Assembly: GCF_947495025.1 (NCBI RefSeq)
Contig: NZ_CANLXG010000001.1
Location: 1,426,001-1,490,000, forward strand
Direction: 5' to 3'
Length of the DNA: 64,000 bases
From: an uncultured Roseobacter sp.
GTDB taxonomy: Bacteria > Pseudomonadota > Alphaproteobacteria > Rhodobacterales > Rhodobacteraceae
In this document: piece by piece, positions 54,546 to 63,399 of the stretch
Layout of the letters: each line of letters opens with the position of its first letter
Numbering within the stretch: the first letter of the stretch is position 1
Position numbers and translations under genes: made by a program
Notes under the pieces: generated by a model
Database searches by the model: none
What the model saw: the letters and a program-made list of their open reading frames with translations, nothing else
Told to the model about the DNA's origin: nothing

Positions 54546-56918
54546 TCACCCGGGCATGCTCAGTCCATGTCTTCTGATTACTCTGGCCGCCGACTTTTCC
54601 GCCGCACGGGCCAGCGCCTTCATCACTTCGGGCAGCATGTTACCGTTTTCTGCCTTGTGGTTGTGCACCGTCTCGGTGAGCCAGGGGTTCTGCGTTGTAG
54701 AGATCAGGTAAAAGAGGCTCTTGCCCGGTTCGGGAATGACACCGCACCGCCCGGCATAATGGTCGACGAAGTCCTGCCCGAAGGTGTCCGGCTCAAACTG
54801 CGAAGACGTCACAAACAATTCGGCATGTGGGACGTGACCGCCATTGAAAGACTGAAGGCTCAGCTGCGCAAAGATGTCGGCGTTCAGCTCGTTCATCAGA
54901 TCAAGGCTGGTGTTCAGCCCCTCACCCGTGCGGAAGTTGAGCGCATAGGTCACAATGCTCTGATCCGAACCCGCTTCGCGGAAAAGCTCGAAAACCTCCC
55001 GCCGGGTCTGGAAAATCTCCAGCAGCTGTTCGTTGGAGCGCGGTGCCACCCGGCGTGCCAGGATGCGCTTCTGTTCTTCAATTTCATACTTCGTGCCCCC
55101 TGCTTTTTCGGCAGGCAACCGCTGGAGCGGCGTGACCGTGACAGTGGGGTGATCGGCGGCCAGTTCAAAGAGCGCCGCATAAAGCCGTTTGCTGTTGAAG
55201 ATGCAGCGCCCCAGCAGACGGCCATAGCCTGACTGGTCCGTCCGAATGACGCTGTGCGACAGCCAGACCGCCGCCGCCGCCGCCCCGGGTTTGGAACCCT
55301 CGATGCCGTAGACACCTGTCGTCGGGTCCATTCCGCCGTGATAAACGACGGGTGCAGTAAAGGCGATCAGATCACGCATGGCCCCGTTGCGATAGCACAG
55401 TGCACCGGCCGGATAGGGAATGAACCCCGCTTTGTGCGGGTCGACAGTGATCGTATCCGCGCGACCCAGCGCCCGGTACTGGCGCATGACATAATCGCTC
55501 ATATGCATGCCCGCAGCGATACCGTCATAGGTAAAGATGTCTTCGCTGATAATTCGGCGAACCTCATCGCGGAATTCCTCTGCGGCGTCGTCCTCTGCCT
55601 TGTCAGTAACCGAAAACTCCGGCACATCGGTCTCGTCCTCGAAGACCTCTGCCTCGCGCAGCATCGAGGCAAAATAACCACCCCAGGCCGCATCGGCATG
55701 GACCGAGAACTCCATGCCCAGCTGACGGTATTCCTCGCGGATCTCGAGGATATCGTGCAACGGGTCGACGGCGCTTTCCTCGGTCGTGCCGATCACTGCC
55801 ACCACCTCCATAACTGGCTGACCTTCAGCAAGGCAGGCATCCAGTGTCGCGCGCAGATCAACCATGCACATCCGTGCATCAAGATCGACCTTGATGACCC
55901 GCATCGCATTGCGGCCTGACCCGACCAGCGCAAGGCCTTTTGGCCATGAATAATGTGCAGGCGACGGCGCCAGCAGAACGGGTGGTGGCGTGTCGGGCAG
56001 GAACCGGCGGTGGAAATCGACCAGACCGATGGACTGAACCGAATAGCCACCGAGCACGGCCGTGATTTCGTCCGTAGAGATACCCGTTGCTTTGGTGATA
56101 CGCGGCGTCAGGCCGATTACCTCGTCCAGCGGCAGGTTGAGCAGTTGCCAGCCATCCAGATCAAGCAGACGGCGGCGTTTGCCGTCGAGCATCCGGACGG
56201 TGACGTTCCTGGCGGAAGCCATAACAGCTTCAGCACGGATTGCTTCGGCAAGCGCTACGGGCAGATATTTGGTGTTGCGCGCCGCCCAGATACTCTCGGC
56301 GTTCGCAACCGAACCGTCACAGGTGATATGCCCCCAGGGTTTGAGCGCACCATCACCGATTTCTGACTGCTTCGGGATCCGGTAACCCAGCATACGGCAG
56401 AGATCATCGCAGACTTTGATCTCAAGCATTGTTGTGACCGGCGAGGCCTCGGCGGCGACGTTGTTCTGATTGTAGAGCAGTGCCGCGATATACCCGACGA
56501 CGCCGGGCAGCGACACATCCCAGTACATGTGAGACTGGTTCCGGTAGCTGGCAAGCGGGATGGATCCCCTGAGGTAGCGGGTCAGTTCGTCCAGCCGCTC
56601 GTGCAGAAGTGCCCGCGAACGGTGATATGCCTGCGCTTTTGCTTTCCCCTCGTCGTCTGTCTGATCCTCGCTGATATCTTCAGGCGTGAAAATCGGCGGG
56701 TCATGCGGCGCATATTCCTCGCGAAACAGGTAGTTTCCCTCCAGCGCCTGCACGATCAGCTCGGACATCATCTCTTTGTTTTCGGCCTTGGGGCCCAGAA
56801 ACCATGTCTCCGGAACCTGAGAGCCCGGGCGGTTCAGACCAAGCTCCCGGGACCTGTCCCTGAGGTGATACTGACCGAGTTCCCGAAGAAGATCGTCGCT
56901 CAGAGGGGCTCGTGGCAT
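54546..56918 (-). CDS. PLP-dependent decarboxylase (group II, tyrosine decarboxylase-like)
   Basis: 790 residues, longer than most group II decarboxylases (~480-620). PLP lysine in TITVDPHKAGFIPYPAGA (K497), aspartate in SVHADAAWGGY (D409), and the substrate/cofactor region WGHITCDGSVANAESIWAARN. This pattern fits tyrosine decarboxylases and relatives that make amines. There is an acidic insertion at about 420-460 (DETDVPEFSVTDKAEDDAAEEF). ATG 56918. It leads an operon with an unknown protein and a cyclase, which is unusual for this family. Substrate not fixed. Confidence 0.87.
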   Translation of the reverse strand: MPRAPLSDDLLRELGQYHLRDRSRELGLNRPGSQVPETWFLGPKAENKEMMSELIVQALEGNYLFREEYAPHDPPIFTPEDISEDQTDDEGKAKAQAYHRSRALLHERLDELTRYLRGSIPLASYRNQSHMYWDVSLPGVVGYIAALLYNQNNVAAEASPVTTMLEIKVCDDLCRMLGYRIPKQSEIGDGALKPWGHITCDGSVANAESIWAARNTKYLPVALAEAIRAEAVMASARNVTVRMLDGKRRRLLDLDGWQLLNLPLDEVIGLTPRITKATGISTDEITAVLGGYSVQSIGLVDFHRRFLPDTPPPVLLAPSPAHYSWPKGLALVGSGRNAMRVIKVDLDARMCMVDLRATLDACLAEGQPVMEVVAVIGTTEESAVDPLHDILEIREEYRQLGMEFSVHADAAWGGYFASMLREAEVFEDETDVPEFSVTDKAEDDAAEEFRDEVRRIISEDIFTYDGIAAGMHMSDYVMRQYRALGRADTITVDPHKAGFIPYPAGALCYRNGAMRDLIAFTAPVVYHGGMDPTTGVYGIEGSKPGAAAAAVWLSHSVIRTDQSGYGRLLGRCIFNSKRLYAALFELAADHPTVTVTPLQRLPAEKAGGTKYEIEEQKRILARRVAPRSNEQLLEIFQTRREVFELFREAGSDQSIVTYALNFRTGEGLNTSLDLMNELNADIFAQLSLQSFNGGHVPHAELFVTSSQFEPDTFGQDFVDHYAGRCGVIPEPGKSLFYLISTTQNPWLTETVHNHKAENGNMLPEVMKALARAAEKSAARVIRRHGLSMPG

Positions 56919-57167
56919 TGTGTCAGCGACCTTTTCGGTTAGTTAACGTGAGGTTAACCGACGGTAGTAAGCGTTACTCTTTCTGTCCAGAAAATTCAGG
57001 GAAAAACCATAATTATCAGGGTTTAGCACCATCTGCTGCTCGCGGATGAGTTGACCTGTCGGGATGCACGGCGCAATGTCTTGCCGTGTGGCGGGGCTGG
57101 GATCATACTCTAATGATGAACTGGCAGAGCCAGGTCCTGTTCAGCAGATCAATACCCGGAGTGACAG
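56919..57167. other. Divergent region, decarboxylase / S9 peptidase, with inverted repeat
   Basis: 249 bases. Next to the decarboxylase start is an imperfect inverted repeat, CGGTTA (56936-56941) to TAACCG (56955-56960) with GTTAAC in both halves, a plausible operator. The S9 peptidase has CGGAGTGACAG before its ATG 57168. Nothing else stands out. Confidence 0.45.
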
Positions 57168-59216
57168 ATGACCGATGCCGACTATACGCCTTATGGTGCC
57201 TGGGTTTCTCCGATTTCTGCCTCGGCTGTCGCTGCGGGCGCGCGCTCGTTCGAACAGATCCTGACCGACGGCGAAACCATCTGCTGGGTCGAAACACGAC
57301 CAGATGAAAACGGGCGGTCTGTTCTGATGCGCAGTACCGTCGGCAATGCGCCTGAAACCCTGACGCCCGTGGGTTTTTCGGCGCGTACACTTGTTAATTC
57401 ATACGGCGGGGGCGCTGCAGCGGCACGCAATGGCACGTTCTATTTCAGTAACTTTGCCCCGCCGGACTTTCCGGGATCAAAAGACCAGCGAATTTACGCA
57501 CAGAAACCGGGGATGCAGCCCCGGCCAATCACACCACAGGTTCGCACGCGTTATGCAGACGGGGTGATCCACCACAGCGGCAACTTCGGCGTGTGGGTGT
57601 GCGAACAGTCAGATGAAAAGCTGAACGGACAGGACAAACAGAGCCTGGTTGCGATTGACCTTAAAGGGGAGAAACTGCCGCGGACGCTTGTGGAGGGTGC
57701 CGATTTCTATGCCTGCCCGCGGCTCAGTCCTGACGGCCGGAAACTGTGCTGGATTTCCTGGGATTATCCGTCGATGCCGTGGGAAGGTACAAGTTTGTAC
57801 ACAGCGGACATCGATACAGCAGGCGAGCTGCGCAATATTGCCAGAGTGGCCGGCGACCCGGTGCCTGAGGCAGAGATCGACCCCGCGCTTAATCCGGTGC
57901 TGAAAGATGCGCTGCGCACTTCGTCCGAATCCATTCTGGACCCGAAATGGGCCCCTGACGGAACGCTGTATTTCGCATCCGACCGCGTAGAGGTCGACGG
58001 GACACGATACTGGAACATCTGCCGGCATCGGGCCGGACGCATCGAAACCGTTACACGGATAGCCGGCGAATGCGCAAAACCGCTCTGGCGCCTGGGAACA
58101 TCCGGCTACGGATTTATTTCCGATACAGAGATGCTGCTGAGTTACAGCGTCGAAGCCGAAAGCCGTCTTGCAAGGGTGGATCTGCAAACCGGTGCGGTAC
58201 AGGACATCGACCTGCCCTGGTCTGACATCAGTCATCTGCAGGTGGCGGATGGTTTTGCCGCTTTTGTCGGTGGTCGCCCGGACGCACCGTCAAGGCTGGT
58301 CCGTCTCGATCTGACGTCGCTGGAGGTGACGGAAATCCGGACCTCTGGTGACCTGACGGATGAAGTTCAGGCCGTTCTGTCGACCCCGGAAAAAATCACC
58401 GTGCCAACCGGTCCCGACGGCACAGAAGAAACGCATGCTTTCTTTTACCCACCCTGCAATCCATCTTTCCGACCCGCCCCGACCGAGAGACCGCCACTGA
58501 TCATCTTTATCCACGGCGGCCCGACGGCTGTGGCCGGATCCTCGCTGAGCCTGCAGATCCAGTATTTCACGTCGCGCGGGTTTGCGGTGGCGGACGTCAA
58601 TTATCGCGGCAGCACCGGTTTCGGTCGCGCGTACCGGCAGAAAATGTATGGCAACTGGGGCCTCGTCGATACCGAAGACTGCGTCGCCGTTGCCCGCGAT
58701 CTGATCGCACAGGATCGCGTCGACCGCTTCCGGATTGCCAGCCGGGGTGGCAGTTCCGGTGGCTACACGACGCTGGCGCTGGCGACATTCACCGATCTGC
58801 TCAGCGCTGCAGCGAGCTATTATGGCATTTCAAACCTTGAGATGATCGCGACCGACACCGACAAGCTGGAAGCCCGCTACGCAGAACTGCTGGTAGGTCC
58901 CTGGCCCGCTGCAAACAGAGTCTTCAGGGCGCGCTCGCCGCTTTTTCATGTAGACAGGATCCGGTGCCCGATGATTATTTTCCAGGGTCTCGACGACCCG
59001 GTCGTGCCACCCGATCAGGCACAGGTGATGATTGACGCTCTGCTGCACGCGGGCCTGCCGGTATCATCGACCTTCTTCGCCGGCGAGAGCCACGGGTTCC
59101 GGATGCGTCCGAACATTATATCGTCTCTCGAACAGGAACTGGTGTTTTACGGTGCCGTCATGGGCTTTTCGCCTGCAGGCCACCTTACGCAACCGGAAAT
59201 CAGTAACTGGCCCTGA
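57168..59216 (+). CDS. S9 family peptidase (prolyl-oligopeptidase type)
   Basis: 682 residues. An N-terminal beta-propeller (WD40-like; CPRLSPDGRKLCWISW, LDPKWAPDGTLYFASD) and a C-terminal alpha/beta-hydrolase: oxyanion loop FIHGGPTA, nucleophile in SRGGSSGGYTTLA (Ser about 530), Asp in GLDDPVVPPDQA (about 610), His in GESHGFRM (about 640). It cuts short peptides, likely in the cytoplasm since there is no signal peptide. ATG 57168. The C-terminus precedes the convergent WYL regulator gene by 15 bases. Confidence 0.92.
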   Translation: MTDADYTPYGAWVSPISASAVAAGARSFEQILTDGETICWVETRPDENGRSVLMRSTVGNAPETLTPVGFSARTLVNSYGGGAAAARNGTFYFSNFAPPDFPGSKDQRIYAQKPGMQPRPITPQVRTRYADGVIHHSGNFGVWVCEQSDEKLNGQDKQSLVAIDLKGEKLPRTLVEGADFYACPRLSPDGRKLCWISWDYPSMPWEGTSLYTADIDTAGELRNIARVAGDPVPEAEIDPALNPVLKDALRTSSESILDPKWAPDGTLYFASDRVEVDGTRYWNICRHRAGRIETVTRIAGECAKPLWRLGTSGYGFISDTEMLLSYSVEAESRLARVDLQTGAVQDIDLPWSDISHLQVADGFAAFVGGRPDAPSRLVRLDLTSLEVTEIRTSGDLTDEVQAVLSTPEKITVPTGPDGTEETHAFFYPPCNPSFRPAPTERPPLIIFIHGGPTAVAGSSLSLQIQYFTSRGFAVADVNYRGSTGFGRAYRQKMYGNWGLVDTEDCVAVARDLIAQDRVDRFRIASRGGSSGGYTTLALATFTDLLSAAASYYGISNLEMIATDTDKLEARYAELLVGPWPAANRVFRARSPLFHVDRIRCPMIIFQGLDDPVVPPDQAQVMIDALLHAGLPVSSTFFAGESHGFRMRPNIISSLEQELVFYGAVMGFSPAGHLTQPEISNWP

Positions 59217-59231
59217 AGACGTCCTGACAGC

Positions 59232-59951
59232 TCACAGCGGCAGATCGCTGTAGGGACAGACGTCGTCTCCAAACGGCACGCGCCGGCGACGGAATGATGT
59301 GCCCTCCAGAGTTTCCGGTGCGCTGATCCGGTCCATCCGGAAGTGCCGGAAGTCATCGCGCGCGGGATCCCAGGCCACCAGATACCAAAGCGGCGGCAGG
59401 ATCAGCATGGCCTGAGGTTCCACCTCGCGGACAGTGATACGGCCCCGGGCATCGCGGTAACGGAACCGCAGGCAGTGGCGATCCAGAAACGCAGCCTCGA
59501 AGGCCGGCAACAGTGCGGGATCCATCGCGCCCATATCCGACAGGTCCTGGAGCGGTGAGAGCTGGCCCACGTGGAGGCACTCCAGCAGCAGACGCAGATC
59601 GCGGATCTTGTCGGAGGGCAGTGCCTTTTCAATGCGTGCGAGCCCCGCATCCGCCAGATCCGCAAACGGCAGGCTGCGCGCGGCCCGCATGGCCGCAACA
59701 CTGAGAAGGAGCGCAAAAACCTCTGCAACGGACAATCGCGCCGTGGTCTGAACGGACTGCGGATCCAGCTGAAGACCACCGCCGCGACCTGCTTCGGAAT
59801 GAATCACAAATCCCTGATCCCGCAGATCGCAGATGTCGCGCAGCACTGTACGTCGTGATGCCCCGACCTCCCGGGCCAGTTCATCAATCGTTGAAGTGCC
59901 ACTGCGGCGGAGGCTGCGCACGATGGCGTCATGCCTTAAGCGAATGTTCAT
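59232..59951 (-). CDS. YafY/WYL-domain transcriptional regulator
   Basis: 239 residues. N-terminal DeoR-type winged helix (about 1-60; DELAREVGASRRTVLRDICDL) and a C-terminal WYL domain (about 140-215; HCLRFRYRDARGRITVREVEPQ and PPLWYLVAWDPARDDFRHFRMDRI). It diverges from the RidA-family gene; a perfect 19-bp palindrome lies between them, so it probably represses or activates that gene and itself. Confidence 0.9.
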   Translation of the reverse strand: MNIRLRHDAIVRSLRRSGTSTIDELAREVGASRRTVLRDICDLRDQGFVIHSEAGRGGGLQLDPQSVQTTARLSVAEVFALLLSVAAMRAARSLPFADLADAGLARIEKALPSDKIRDLRLLLECLHVGQLSPLQDLSDMGAMDPALLPAFEAAFLDRHCLRFRYRDARGRITVREVEPQAMLILPPLWYLVAWDPARDDFRHFRMDRISAPETLEGTSFRRRRVPFGDDVCPYSDLPL

Positions 59952-59972
59952 TTTTCATCTCTGGCAGATTTT

Positions 59973-59991
59973 GGTGCCAAATTTTGGCACC
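59973..59991. promoter_or_regulatory. Perfect 19-bp palindrome between WYL regulator and RidA gene
   Basis: GGTGCCAAA-T-TTTGGCACC has two exact 9-bp arms around one base. It lies in the 88-base gap between the divergent genes, 21 bases from the regulator start and 48 bases before the RidA ATG at 60040. This is the expected form of an operator for the WYL regulator. Confidence 0.8.
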
Positions 59992-60039
59992 TTTTTCGTT
60001 TACACCTGTTTCAGACACCCGAACAAGGAGAATCCAATT

Positions 60040-60435
60040 ATGAAACGTACTGCCGTAAACCCCTGGGACTGGTCGCTGAAACTTGGCTACAATCAGGCTG
60101 AAATTATCGAGACCCCTGCCCGGCAGCTTATCTGCGCCGGTCAGACCTCAGTCGATGCCGAAGGAAACCCGGTGCATCCGGGCGACATGCGGGGTCAGAT
60201 CGGTCAGGCTCTGGACAATCTTGAGGCTGTCCTTAAAGGCGCCGGCATGGGGCTGGGCGACGTGATCCGGCTGGGCATCTATGCCACTGACACAGACGAG
60301 GCGCTCAGAAACTTTGACCTGATGGGCATGCGCTTCGGACCCACGGGGAACACCCCGCCAATGACTCTGCTTGGCGTTACGGGGCTTGCGATCCCCGGGC
60401 TCATGTTTGAGATCGAGGCAACAGCGGCCACTTGA
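60040..60435 (+). CDS. RidA/YER057c-family protein
   Basis: 131 residues. RidA fold: RQLICAGQTSVDAEGNPVHPGDMRGQIGQALDNLEAVLKGAG (ends RQLICAGQ and LEAVLKGAG) and TLLGVTGLAIPGLMFEIEA. Standard members hydrolyse reactive enamines/imines from PLP enzymes; the usual catalytic Arg near the C-terminus (P-R-x-x-V-E) is not present in that form here (PGLMFEIEA), so this is a divergent subgroup. ATG 60040 follows AAGGAG. It is probably regulated by the divergent WYL protein. Confidence 0.88.
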   Translation: MKRTAVNPWDWSLKLGYNQAEIIETPARQLICAGQTSVDAEGNPVHPGDMRGQIGQALDNLEAVLKGAGMGLGDVIRLGIYATDTDEALRNFDLMGMRFGPTGNTPPMTLLGVTGLAIPGLMFEIEATAAT

Positions 60436-60466
60436 TCCGACCGGGTCAAACCTGACGGGAACAAAA

Positions 60467-60494
60467 AAAGGCGCGACCGCTTGGCCGCGCCTTT
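60467..60494. terminator. Bidirectional Rho-independent terminator
   Basis: AAAGGCGCG (60467-60475) pairs with CGCGCCTTT (60486-60494). Read on the minus strand the stem is followed by a run of seven U's (the A-run at 60463-60469), so it ends the solute-binding protein gene; it can also serve the RidA gene. Confidence 0.85.
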
Positions 60495-60513
60495 CCAGAT
60501 TTAATCTCTGACG

Positions 60514-62139
60514 TCAGAGGCCCAGCGAGGCCTTGTAGACGGCGATCTGGTCCTCACGCCCGATCTGGTCGGTGATCTTTTCCCAGGCTGCCGCAATTGC
60601 GTCTGCCGTTTCCTGAGCAGATCCGTACTGCCCTGCGTAGCCTTTGGCCAGCTCGTCCTCGGCCACCGAGTAATACTGGAAGATACCGGGGATACGGGGT
60701 TCGATCGCCGCGTTCGGGTGGTTGTAACTGTCCGCGTTGGAACCAAGGTAGTCCTCGATATAAGCGCGGTCGTAACCTGCTTCTTCCCACTCCTCGAACT
60801 GGAAGTGCGAGTTGCGGTAAGGCTGGAAACCGGACGGATAAGCGGATGCCCAGAGCGACAGATCCTTGCCGCCAAGGTGGGCTGCCGCCGACCAGGCCGC
60901 TTTCTTTTTCTTTTCATCGCCTTCGACCGTCGCCATCACATAGACGCCCCAGCCGATGTAAGCCATATTGGGTGCCTCGTTCATGGTTTCTTCCCATGCG
61001 CCGGACTGTGCATTGTAGACACGGTCGGACGCCGGGTTAATCCCGAAGCCCACGACATCGCCCACAACGGAAGTGTCAGACGTACGTGCCGACGAGCCCA
61101 CGTCACCCCACCACATCAGCATGGAGCCGGTACCTGCCAGGAACTGCTGGAACGCTGTTGTGCCCGGATCAGCGTTGATCTGGTCCGTCGGGTAGGCGCC
61201 GGCCTCGATAAGGTCCATGACATCCTGGATCGCCTGCACCCAGGCCGGGTTGTTGACCATCGGCTTCATCGTGTCCGGCTCAAAGAGCCATGCAGGGGAG
61301 TTCGGATGCTTGGCATATGCGGAAGCACGGTTTTCCAGGAAGTAGAACCCGAAGCCTCCCCAGCCCTTGAGCGGGTCAAGATATCCATGCGCCGGAAGCC
61401 CGGTCAGCGGGTCTTCCTTGCCCACCAGATCCTTGCTCACCTGGTTGATCTCCTGCCAGGTTTTCGGCACCTCGGCACCGCCGATGCCATCTGCTCCGAA
61501 ATAGTCCTTACGATACGCGAACGTATGGCAGTCACCATCAATGGAAACACGATAGGTTTTGCCATTCCAGGTTCCGACAGGCGCTTTGAGATAATCCACA
61601 TAATCGTCCATATCGATCTGTTCTTTGACCCAGTCGGGCATCTCGGAAGCCAGACCCTTGCCCAGAACGTCGCCTTCGAAAGGCGCACCCATTTCGACGA
61701 TATCAAAGTCTACTGTACCCGTTGCAATCGACTGCTGTAGCCGCGCGTTGTAGTCGGCCTGGGCCAGATCGATCCAGTTGATTTTGGCGCCCGTATAAGC
61801 CTCCCAGGGCTTAAGGAACCCGCGAAACAGAAAGTTGTGCAGGTTCTGGTTGTTCAGGCCCATGAAAGTAAGTTCAACACCTGCGAACTCTCCTTCGGCA
61901 ACGTTCTCTTTTGTCGCGCCGAGGCACATTTCGCCGACTTTCTGCCAGTCGCTGTCAGTAGGCGAGCCGGCACCAACGCCCGGAATTTTGAGGATTTCGG
62001 CGCGCACATTTGCATGCCCGTCCGCAAAGGCGGCCTTTGGCATCATCGCGGCCGCGCCGATCGCAGCAGAGCCCTTGAGCATCTGGCGGCGGTTCATTTT
62101 CTGTGCCGCTTTTATGTAGTTATAGAGTTCGACTTTCAC
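60514..62139 (-). CDS. Large ABC transporter solute-binding protein (extracellular family 1)
   Basis: 541 residues. The leader contains a twin-arginine-like NRRQMLKGSAAIGAAAM near residues 16-32, then a family-1 receptor (GVELTFMGLNN; YNARLQQSIATGTVDFDIVEMG; MLMWWGDVGSSART). It is longer than MalE-like proteins (~400-430), as in the 540-580-residue receptors of some alphaproteobacterial polyol/sugar transporters. GTG 62139 lies behind GGGAGGAAACAC. It diverges from an ABC ATPase; no permease is adjacent. Confidence 0.87.
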   Translation of the reverse strand: MKVELYNYIKAAQKMNRRQMLKGSAAIGAAAMMPKAAFADGHANVRAEILKIPGVGAGSPTDSDWQKVGEMCLGATKENVAEGEFAGVELTFMGLNNQNLHNFLFRGFLKPWEAYTGAKINWIDLAQADYNARLQQSIATGTVDFDIVEMGAPFEGDVLGKGLASEMPDWVKEQIDMDDYVDYLKAPVGTWNGKTYRVSIDGDCHTFAYRKDYFGADGIGGAEVPKTWQEINQVSKDLVGKEDPLTGLPAHGYLDPLKGWGGFGFYFLENRASAYAKHPNSPAWLFEPDTMKPMVNNPAWVQAIQDVMDLIEAGAYPTDQINADPGTTAFQQFLAGTGSMLMWWGDVGSSARTSDTSVVGDVVGFGINPASDRVYNAQSGAWEETMNEAPNMAYIGWGVYVMATVEGDEKKKKAAWSAAAHLGGKDLSLWASAYPSGFQPYRNSHFQFEEWEEAGYDRAYIEDYLGSNADSYNHPNAAIEPRIPGIFQYYSVAEDELAKGYAGQYGSAQETADAIAAAWEKITDQIGREDQIAVYKASLGL

Positions 62140-62356
62140 GTGTTTCCTCCCAAGACAACAGGTGTTGGTTTCACTGTGAGAAAAGGACAAGCTGAAGAAA
62201 TTGTTTGGAAATTATACAAGCTTTGTTCTGACATCCCCCACTGAAAATTCAGTATGAGCCATATTGACGACGAGTCAACAAAAGCGAGGTTATGGGCGTG
62301 GACAGCTCAGATGGCATTGTCTAGCATCGAACCGAGAAGGTGGGGGAATACGCTGA
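62140..62356. promoter_or_regulatory. Divergent promoter region of solute-binding protein and ABC ATPase
   Basis: 217 AT-rich bases. On the minus strand a perfect TATAAT lies at 62216-62211, about 70 bases before the solute-binding protein start; no good -35 is found at the usual distance, so an activator may be needed. The ATPase has GGTGGGGGAA before ATG 62357. Confidence 0.55.
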
Positions 62357-63394
62357 ATGGCTGACGTAAAGATACAGGATATCCGAAAATCCTATGGCGC
62401 AGTCGAAGTCATTCACGGGCTGAACGTGGATATACCGGACGGCGAGTTCGTGGCTCTTGTAGGGCCGTCGGGCTGTGGCAAGTCCACACTGCTGCGCATG
62501 ATCGCAGGACTGGAACCAACGGACAGCGGAACAATTTCCATTGGTGATCGTGTGGTGAATAATCTGCCGCCGTCGGACCGCGACATTGCGATGGTATTTC
62601 AGACTTATGCCCTCTACCCCCACAAGTCTGTTGCCGAGAACATGGGCTTTGCGCTGAAGGTGGCCAGAACAGACCGTGCGGAAATTGACCGCCGCGTGCG
62701 TGAGGCCGCCGAAATCCTGAGCCTTACCGAATATCTGGACCGTAAACCCCGGCATCTGTCCGGGGGGCAGCGGCAGCGGGTCGCTATGGGCCGCGCGATT
62801 GTACGTGACCCTCAGGTATTCCTGTTTGATGAGCCCCTGTCCAATCTGGATGCCAAGCTGCGTATTCAGATGCGTACCGAAATCAAGGAACTTCACCAGC
62901 GTCTGAAGACGACCACGGTATTTGTCACCCACGACCAGATCGAGGCAATGACGCTGGCTGACCGCATTGTCGTTATGCAGGCGGGGCGGATAGAACAGAT
63001 CGGCTCGCCTCTGGAACTTTACGACAACCCAGCAAACGAATTCGTTGCGACCTTTATCGGCGCCCCGTCGATGAATCTGCTGGATGCAGAGCTGAAGGAG
63101 AGTGGCATAATGGTTGCAGGCCAGCTTATTGCCGGCCCCGGTGGGCGCGGTCCGGCAAAGCTGGGCGTGCGGCCCGAGCATCTCATCCTTGCTGACGACG
63201 GCCTGCCGATGGAAGTCAAAGTCGTCGAGCCCACCGGGTCGGAAACGATGGTTTTTATGAACTTCGAGGGACAGACAGTCACAGCCGTTTTCCGCGAACG
63301 CCATGCCTTCACCTCTGGCCAGATCATTCATCTCAGGCCCGACCCTGCTCATCTGCATCTTTTTGATGCCGCGAGCGGCCAGCGGATCGGATAG
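62357..63394 (+). CDS. ABC transporter ATPase, sugar/glycerol-phosphate type (UgpC/MalK)
   Basis: 345 residues. Walker A GPSGCGKST, Q-loop MVFQTYALYPH, signature RHLSGGQRQRVAMGRAI, Walker B VFLFDEPLSNLDA, H-loop VFVTHDQ, and a C-terminal regulatory TOBE domain (GVRPEHLIL). It energises a CUT1 importer. It is divergent from the solute-binding protein, so they likely act together with permeases encoded elsewhere, perhaps those at 50.5-52.5 kb. An SGNH hydrolase starts five bases after its stop. Confidence 0.95.
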   Translation: MADVKIQDIRKSYGAVEVIHGLNVDIPDGEFVALVGPSGCGKSTLLRMIAGLEPTDSGTISIGDRVVNNLPPSDRDIAMVFQTYALYPHKSVAENMGFALKVARTDRAEIDRRVREAAEILSLTEYLDRKPRHLSGGQRQRVAMGRAIVRDPQVFLFDEPLSNLDAKLRIQMRTEIKELHQRLKTTTVFVTHDQIEAMTLADRIVVMQAGRIEQIGSPLELYDNPANEFVATFIGAPSMNLLDAELKESGIMVAGQLIAGPGGRGPAKLGVRPEHLILADDGLPMEVKVVEPTGSETMVFMNFEGQTVTAVFRERHAFTSGQIIHLRPDPAHLHLFDAASGQRIG

Positions 63395-63399
63395 CACCT

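Noticed and set aside
62321..63397. Minus-strand open frame (358 codons) over the ABC ATPase
   Set aside because: The plus strand carries Walker A, signature and Walker B motifs; this frame is its shadow.
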